From Heterobilharzia americana (lineage: Eukaryota > Platyhelminthes > Trematoda > Strigeidida > Schistosomatidae): a stretch of 64,000 bases of DNA. Each line of letters starts with the position of its first letter. Within the stretch, counting starts at the first letter, position 1. The translations under genes and the position numbers were made by a program. Location of the stretch: the NCBI GenBank assembly GCA_944470555.2, contig OX104127.1, forward strand, positions 158,943,276 through 159,007,275. Reading direction: 5' to 3'. The notes beneath the pieces are model-generated. The model saw only the letters and a list, made by a program, of their open reading frames with translations. It was not told where the DNA came from and searched no databases. Shown one piece after another: positions 48,901 to 57,900 of the stretch.

Positions 48901-51900
48901 TAGAAGACTTGGATTTCGCCGATGACTTGCGCCTGATGTCACACAAACTTGAAGATCTACAGGCAAAAACTAACAACTTGACAGAAGAGGCAGCGAAGAC
49001 GGGACTTCAAGCGAATATAGAGAAGACAGAAGTGATGAAGATACTGCACCAACAACTCCAACAACAACAACAAACTCCAGTCACCATGAATGGGAGAAAC
49101 TTAAAGGAAGTAACCTTCACCTATCTAGGAAGCACTGTTTCAACTACAGGCGGCACAGGCACAGACGAGGATGTCAAAGCCAGCCAGAATCGGAAAAGCA
49201 AGACAGGCGTTCATTAGCCTGAAACCAGTGTGGAGATCTTCTGCACTAAGCACAAAGTGTGAACAAGATCCGGATTTTCAACACCAACGTCAAGTCAGTG
49301 TTTCCATGTCGTGGTTCAGAGACTTGGCGCGTTACGAAAGGGATTTCCAATAAACTACAGACATTCATCAATAACTGCTTACGCTCGCTACTGGAAATCA
49401 GATGGATTGCCAGAAACAATAAGCAACAAGGAACTCTGGAAACGAACTAACCAAGAACCTATCGCTGAACAAATATGCAGTAGGAAGTGGAGATGAATTG
49501 GGCATAAACTGGGAAGGCCGGTTGGGGACATCACGCGTCAGGCCAGTTGCTCGAGTGGAACCCCGATGGGAAGCGACGAGTTGGACGTCCGAGGGTGACA
49601 TGGAGGAGATCGCGCGAGGAAGAAATGAAAGCTTGTGAGCAGTCGTGGTGCTAGTTTTTGAAGACTGCAGAGAAGAGAGTGCAATGAAGGCGTGCTACTA
49701 AAGCCCTATGTTCCACTAGGAACCCAAGGGAAAACAATAATAATAATAAAGGGAGAGATAAGGAATATGCTAACTTCCTCTGGATACAAAGACTAGGATT
49801 ATTAGCTTCTGCACTGTGTAAAAGATGAGTTCGAATACCTTCTCAAAGATGAGATGGTATATGGTGAATAATCGTGAGACCACTGTTCTTATCTACCAAG
49901 TGACTATCAACGAGATGCAATAAAGCCGAACTTCTGATGGATTTCATCTATCCCCTTTCCCAACCATAAAGGTAGATGCGCAGTAACACGTTTGTTAAGT
50001 TGTCTATTAGTACTCCTTATATAGCTTTCTCCACAGCAGCATATAGACCGTCTGGAAAATGATAGACAGAGTTGTTCGGTGTAGAAAGTCCTCTTAGTGA
50101 CTCTAGATAGTCTCTGATATCAAACGTCTCCGGCTTCATCTTCATTAAATTGCAATTTCATGAACAACAGTTTCATTTGTATGGCAATGATTCCAAGTTT
50201 GTTGTCTCTGGCTTTGTCTATGTATCTTTTTATGAAACTATTAGGGTAGCTCATTTCAACCAATAAATTACGAATATATTCTAACTTCTTCGGTACTATA
50301 AAGTATAAAGTCAGTGCTGCTGTATATAGTTCAGAAACTTGGCATGTCACGAAAAGCATTTCAAACAAACTACAGACATTCATCAACACCTGCCTATGCT
50401 TGGTAACAAAGATCAGATCAGAAGGCCAAAAAGCATAAGCAATAAAGGACTCTGGCTGCCCTGAAAACGAACCAATCAACGACCCATCGCCCAACTACTA
50501 ATAAACAGAAGAAAGTCAAGATGGATTGGATTGGGCATACACTGAGAAGACCATCCGGAGACATCACGCTCCAGGCCAGACCAGGTTGTCGAGTGGAACC
50601 CAAATGGGAAACGACGAGTTGGGCGTCCGAGGTGAGGGTGACATGGAGGAGGAGATGGTGTGAGGAAGAAATGAGAGCTTATGGGTTGTCGTGGAGCCAG
50701 GTTGAAAAGAGTGCAGAGAATAGAGTGAAATGGTGACATGCAACTGAAGATCTACGTTCCATTAGGAACCTAAGGGACAAATAATAATCATAATAAATAA
50801 TCATTGACATCACATGACTGTTATAACCATTAAAAGTGGTAAAACTAAAGTTAAATTATGCATAGGAATAAAGATTATTCCGATCAGTGATATACATCTA
50901 TCTATGATTAATATCTTCAGTCATTTTATAGAGATTGAAGATGATTCTTGAAATAAAATCCTTCTTTTGCCTTCTCTTTTTTAGATTTACTGAATCTCAA
51001 AAGATTTCATCAAAAATGATAAACAAGAAGTCAAATTGTAATCGAAAGGATAATCATTTACGTTTAACAGATATTTTGGAGAATTTTGTACATGAACAGT
51101 CTATTCAAGTTGGTAAGTTAATTGAATTCATCGTTATGCTGTAAAAGTTTCATGTTAGGTATGAGAGACTCTTATTATATAAAAACTTATACTATACCTG
51201 ATTTCCTAGATCGAGATAGATGGAACGGGACTCGAACCTAGGAGACTGTTTCAAAAGTTCAGTACTTAATTCAATGCACCTTATTCTCAGCTGTTATTAC
51301 CACAGTAGGAAATGAATTATTCTTATATATTGACACAATTCATCACTTTCATATGAGATTGCCCGAGTTTTGATGGGATCACTATATGAACAATGGTGGG
51401 GTCATAGGAAAGGGTTTTACTCAAGACAGGCAAGTTGATTGATAATGTTATGAAGCTTGAGCATGCAGAGCCACTGTCTGTCTCGACATACTATGCTAGA
51501 GGAAGCTGGATTAGGTTAGAAGAGGTTTCAGGGTGGCTAGACCTGGTATCAGTTGATGAAGTCCCTGACTACTAGTCTGAGCCATGTTGAAAGATATAAA
51601 CAACCTGACTAGGATCCCCGAAATGAAGGGAATCGGTAATTAAAGACTAAGTCTCAGTGACATGGCTGAAAATCAGTCACGTCTTCTAAAACTTGAATAT
51701 TTGCACTAACCGTTTTCTTCAGGTTATCTATTTCCTTTTACAACGTTGTCTACTTTGATATCATTGTTTTTCTATCCACCTATTCTTTCCATGATCTTTT
51801 AAAGTTTAATAACTTGAGCTGATACAGTTGATTTTCTCCGTCTGTCATTATCTTTTTTTGTGTCGATTTTATAATTTTTATAAGTAGGTGAAATTTTCTG

Positions 51901-54900
51901 GGGTTCAGAGAGAGAGAGAGAGAGGGTGGGGAAAGGTTTTCCATGTTACCTTTTCTTAATTATTCAAAGTCATTGAATATGAATGAATGAAAATGTATGT
52001 AATCTTTGACTTGATCAATTGTATGTGGGAATCAGGAATTACCAGCAACAGATGAAACTTACTCAGGTTAACGGAAGTGTTAGCCAGTATATGGGAATCA
52101 AATACGATCCCTCCGACTGGTCTAAGTCACTCATCATTCCAGTCTCCAAGAAAGGTGAGTTCTCTTGTGATAACCACAGAGGAATCAGCCTGACGAACAT
52201 AGTGTCTAAGATCCTAGGTTCTATAATTCTCCGACGCCTGAGTGGAGCTCGGGAACACCAAGCCTGAGAAAACCAAGCAGGCTTTAGACCTGGCCGTGGA
52301 TGTATCGACCAAATATTCACACTGCGCCAGGTCCTGTTAGGTGAAGACGCTGACAAGATGCAGAGTCTTCTGAACACTTTGAGTGGGAATTTGAGAATGT
52401 TTGGGATGCGATTTTCACCACCCAAATGCAAATTTTTGCTCCAGGACTGGTCTTCAGCGATGCCCCACCGCGGCTAACAATAGAGAGTGAAGTGGTTGAG
52501 TGTGTTGACCACTTCACTTACCTGGGAAGTAGAATTAACCCCGGTGGGTTAGTTGCCGATGAGATTTCTGCACGGATACAAAAGGCTCGACTGGCTTTCG
52601 CCAATTTGCGCCACCTATGGCGCCGCCGTGATATTCGTTTGTCTATTAAGGGTCGCGTGTACTGCACAGCAGTCCGCTCTGTTCTACTGTATGGCTGTGA
52701 AACATGGCCATTGAAAGCGGAAGACATGAGAAGGTTTAAGGTGTTTGACCACCGTTGCCTTCGTAGTATAGGACGAATTCCGTGGTGTCACCATGTGAGT
52801 AATGCAGAAGTTAGGTGTAGAGTTTTGGGGAGAAGAGGTAAGTCAGTCGACGAGGTTGTGAGATGGCTGGTTGGGACACGTACTACGTATGCCTAGTCAC
52901 CGATTGCCTTGTCACACAATGTTGGCTGAGGTGGGTTCAGGCTGGAAAAAGGCGCGAGGTTGCCAGACTAAAACATGGCACCAATGTATGAAGTCTCTGA
53001 TTGTTGGTTTAAGCCATGTAGGACGATGCGGACTAAGTGGTGTGGGTCCACGGGACAAGAGGAACCAGTGGTTGGAGACTGACTGTAGGTGATATGGCTC
53101 AGAACCGATGTCAGTTGCGCAGATGTATACACACATTATCTTCATCTTAACAACGCTATACCGAATGTCACCATTTTGTCACTCCTCTTTCCTTTCTCCT
53201 CGTACTTTATATTTCTTTTGACTGCATTCACTTATCTTCATCCTTCACCTCACTACCTTTTTACTTGATGTGCTGATATGAGGTGTGGCAACTTGGACCG
53301 TTACGCAGTAATGCCTGGTCCTATGTTGATAATGAAACTTTTGACATTTGTTACTAACGTACGTATAATGACCAATGATTAGTGACTATATTCTGGCAAT
53401 TAACCAATCCTAGCTAGTCTGTACGCTTTATTACCTATCACTTATGAGTTGTTGTTACAATGTTTAACTGATATAAATTACTTTTATTTGATTTAGTTGA
53501 GTTACCCCCTGCATCATACAATGATCTTCGACCACAAGATTGGCATCAAGCTATAATCGATCAAGTACATCATTGTGAACGTATATTTTTATACATTTAT
53601 GCGTCTAGTGAAGATCAAACCTCTGATAACTCTAATCATCTTGGAACTTATTCATTGAATTCACTATCTGAGTCAATAATAGACAGTTCATTGCCTAGCG
53701 TTTTTGTTCAACATGATGCATTCAAACATCGAAATTCATTGAATTCTACTCTTCAAAATATTTCTACAACTTTGATACCACAATCATTGACTAGAAAAAT
53801 CAGTTTACAAGGAAAATATCCATCGACCAATCCTAGTTCTAGTATTTCAACTAGAGAAATTACGTTTTCACAGTCTCCTAAACTAAAGTTGAGTCCACCA
53901 CATAATTTATTATTTCCTCCTTGTGTTTCTGGTTGTTCATCAGAAGGTAAGTTATTGTTTCTTTGCACTCATGACTTCTGTACATATTAACCCGCCCTTG
54001 CCCCCCCCCCCTCCCCCTCCAATATCTTTTAACTTTGATGAAACGCATGTTCAATGTATTACTTATATGTAAGGGGTTCTTAGAGATTCTTGCTATATTC
54101 ATTCTGTGTTGAGAAGTAGAAAAATAGACAAAACCCTTCGAGGAACGTCTCCACCTAACCCTAACTGCAATTATTCGTAGCATGAAAAGCTGATATTTGT
54201 CAAATCCTTTAGATATACAGAGAAGGTATTTGATTCTGTCGACCGTGAGGTTGTGTTGTTGTAGTGTTCTGACTGTGAAAGGAGTCCCAAGTAAACTATA
54301 TGATGCTTATCAAATCTCCCCACTTGAATTAATACAATCGGGTTTATGGAAAGTTGTCATTAGAATTGACGACAACAAATGATTTCCGTCCACCAGGCAT
54401 GCCCATGGTCACCGTTTCTATTTAACTTCGTTTTAGACATACTAATGGACATAACTTTAACTACGTTTGACTTCATAGGGGTTCATCTACTTCCGAGGTA
54501 AACAGGAATATGAGTATGTTTGGCATGCAGGACTGATCTTACGCATGCACTTCCAGTTTAATGATAGGTAGGGAAGTGGTGGAATGTGTCGACCACTTCA
54601 CTTATTTGGGAAGTTGCACCAGCTCGAATAGGCTGGTTGCTGACGAAATCTCAGCTAGTTTATCAGCTTGCGTCATATATGGCGCCAACTAGGGAGATAT
54701 CCGACTATCTATACTGCGCTACAGTTCGTTCTGTCCCCTTATACGTTTGTAAGACATGGCTGTTCAAAGATATGAAGTGGTTACAGGGTTTTGATCATCA
54801 GTATTTTTTCAGCATCGCCGTGTGAGCAGTAGTCAGATCAGATGAAAGGTAATGGACGAGACAGGCAAGTTGATTGATGAAGTTGTGACTTCGATATGTA

Positions 54901-57900
54901 CTAGGCATGCTGAACCACTGCCTACCTCGACGTTGGAGAAAGCTGGTGGACTAGGTTAGAAGAGGGTTCAGGGTGGCTAGATGATAGAGTCCTTGACTAA
55001 TTTGTTTTAACCGTTTAATGCGATTTACACTACCTGATTTCGGTTCTCAAGATTAAAGGAATCAGTGATTGATGATTGAGTCACTTTTGATGGTGATATG
55101 GCTGAAAATCAATCACATTCTTTGACAACTTTTAAAGCTTAAATATTTATACTAACTTGAAGCTTTGAAATATCTTACCCCTTAGTTCTCATCATCCATG
55201 TGTGTAGACTCTGGATTTCCTGTTTTATAATAAAATAGACAAGACAATTCATATTCTTCATAATTTATTTTTTCGATTGTTTTTAGCGTATTTTTCAGTG
55301 AGTCTAGAACAAAGCACATTATCTAATAATTCATTATGGAGAGTATTTTGGTCAGTAAATCCTGTAACAGATGTACAGTTTCGAATTCCTACAATAAATT
55401 CATCATCTTCAATTATCAAGAAATCTATTAACGAGTTCAATGTGTTTCAGTTGTTTCAATCAAAAATTCAACAATACAATTTCAATGAATCTACCTACAA
55501 AATTGGTTTTTTATCGAATAATGTTAAAAAATCAGAATTTCATTCATTACTTATACCTTTCATATTTAATCCTTTATCATATTATGAAAATACGATATAT
55601 CAAGATTGGCATCTTAATTTTTGGTTAGAACCATCGAAATCAAATAAATTTCATCAGCATGAAATTCAATTGGATTTAAATGATTCAATAACATTTCTAG
55701 TCACTTTAGAAGGTTCGGTAAGCAAGAAAGAAACTATTTTGTTCAATATATACATGCCATGACTGTCCATAAGCTTTCATTTCTTTCTCACCCTCACCTC
55801 GGATGTCCAACTTATCGTTTCCCCTTTTTGGAATTCACTTGACGGCCTGGCCTGACACGTGATATCCCTAATCGGCCTTCTCAGTGTATGCTCAATACAT
55901 TTCCACTTCCTTCCAGTGTATATTTGTTGGGTGATTGGTTTGTTTTTCCAGAGTTCTTTGTTGCTTATTCTTAATGTTCTGATCATCTGATCTTCTGTAT
56001 TGAGCCAGCATAGGCAGTTGTTGGTGAATGTCTGTAGTTTGTTGGAAATGCTTTTTGTAATGCGTCAAGTTTCTCAAGCATATAGAGCAGCACTGATTTG
56101 ACTGAATTAGTGTTGAAAATCTGGATCTTGTTCACGCTTTGTGCTGAGTACAGTAGATATCTACACTGATTTCTGAATTAGTGAAAGCCTGTCTTACTGT
56201 CTTTTCTGATCCTGGTTTTGACATCCACGTCTGTGCCTGTGCCACCTGTAGTTGAAACAGTGCTGCCTAGATAGGTGAGAGAGACTTCTTCCTTTAAGTT
56301 ACTCCCATTGATGGTGATTGGAGCCTGTTGTTGTTGTTGTTGGTTGGATATCATCTCTGTCTTCTCTACATCCACTTGAAAGAAGTCCCGTCTTTGCTGC
56401 CCTGCCTCTTCTGTCAACTTCATTGTGGATAGTTTATGCATATTTGGATATCTATAAGCATGTATACATATAAGAAAGAAACTATAGACTAATTTACTGC
56501 TAACATTCACACTACTAATTGTCACATCTTTTGATAAATACACTACCATTCAGTCGATGGCTTGGATCCAAAAAAAAAACGTAACATTATATCAGCAACA
56601 ACCGTAAAAATATTTACTTTGAAAAATGTGTACATCATCATCATTATCAACATAGGACCAGGCATTACTGCGTAACGGTCCAAGTTGCCACACCTCATAT
56701 CAGCACATCAAGTAAAAAGGTAGTGAGGTGAAGGATGAAGATAAGTGAATGCAGTCAAAAGAAATATAAAGTACGAGGAGAAAGGAAAGAGGAGTGACAA
56801 AATGGTGAGATTCGGTATAGCGTTGTTAAGATGAGGATAATGTGTGTATGCATCTGCGCCACTGACTTCGGTTCTGAGCCATATCACCTACAGTCAGTCT
56901 CCAACCACTGGTTCCTCTTGTCCCGTGGACCCCAACCACTTAGTCTGCATCGTCCTACATGGCTTAAACCAACAATCAGAGACTTCATACATTGGTGCCA
57001 TGTTTTAGTCTGGCCATCTCGGGCCTTTTTCCAGCCTGGACCCACCTCAGCCAACATTGTGTGACAAGGCAATCGGTGACTAGGCATACGTAGTACGTGT
57101 CCCAACCAGCCATCTCAGTCGATGAAAGTTCACAACCTCGTCAACTGACTTACCTCTTCTCCCTAAAACTCTACACCTAACTTCTGCATTACTCACATGG
57201 TGACACCACGGAATACAGCCTACACTACGAAGGCAACGGTGGTCAAACAACACCTGAAGCCTTTTTGTATCCTCCACTTTCAATGGCCATGTTTCACAGC
57301 CATACAGTAGAACAGAGCGGACTGCTGTGCAGTACACGCGACCTTTAATAGACAAACGAATATCACGGCGGCGCCATAGGTGGCGTAAATTGGCAAAAGC
57401 CAGTCGAGCCTTTTGTATCCGTGCAGAAATCTCATCGGCGACTAACCCACCGGGGTAGATCCTACTTCCCAGGTAAGTGAAGTGGTCAACACACTCAACC
57501 ACTTCACTCTCTATTGTTAGCCGCGGTGGGGCATCGCTGAAGACCAGTCCTGGAGCAAAAATTTGCATTTGGGTGGTGAAAATCGCATCCCAAACATTCT
57601 CAAATTCCCACTCAAAGTGTTCAGAAGACTCTGCATCTTGTCAGCGTCTTCACCTAACAGGACTATGTCATCTGCATATTCTAGATGTAAAGAAAATTCA
57701 CCTGTGATTGGGTCAACGTCTGTGTAATTAGGTGACGAGGAATGTGTACATAGGAGGTAATAACTTATCATTTGGTATACTGAAGATCATATACACCATG
57801 TAATAATATTTGTTGGCTTTTCCGTTAATTTTTTTCATGTCATTAGCATGAATTAACTTCAATAAAAATGGACTAATATTATGACTTTAATAAGGTGGTG

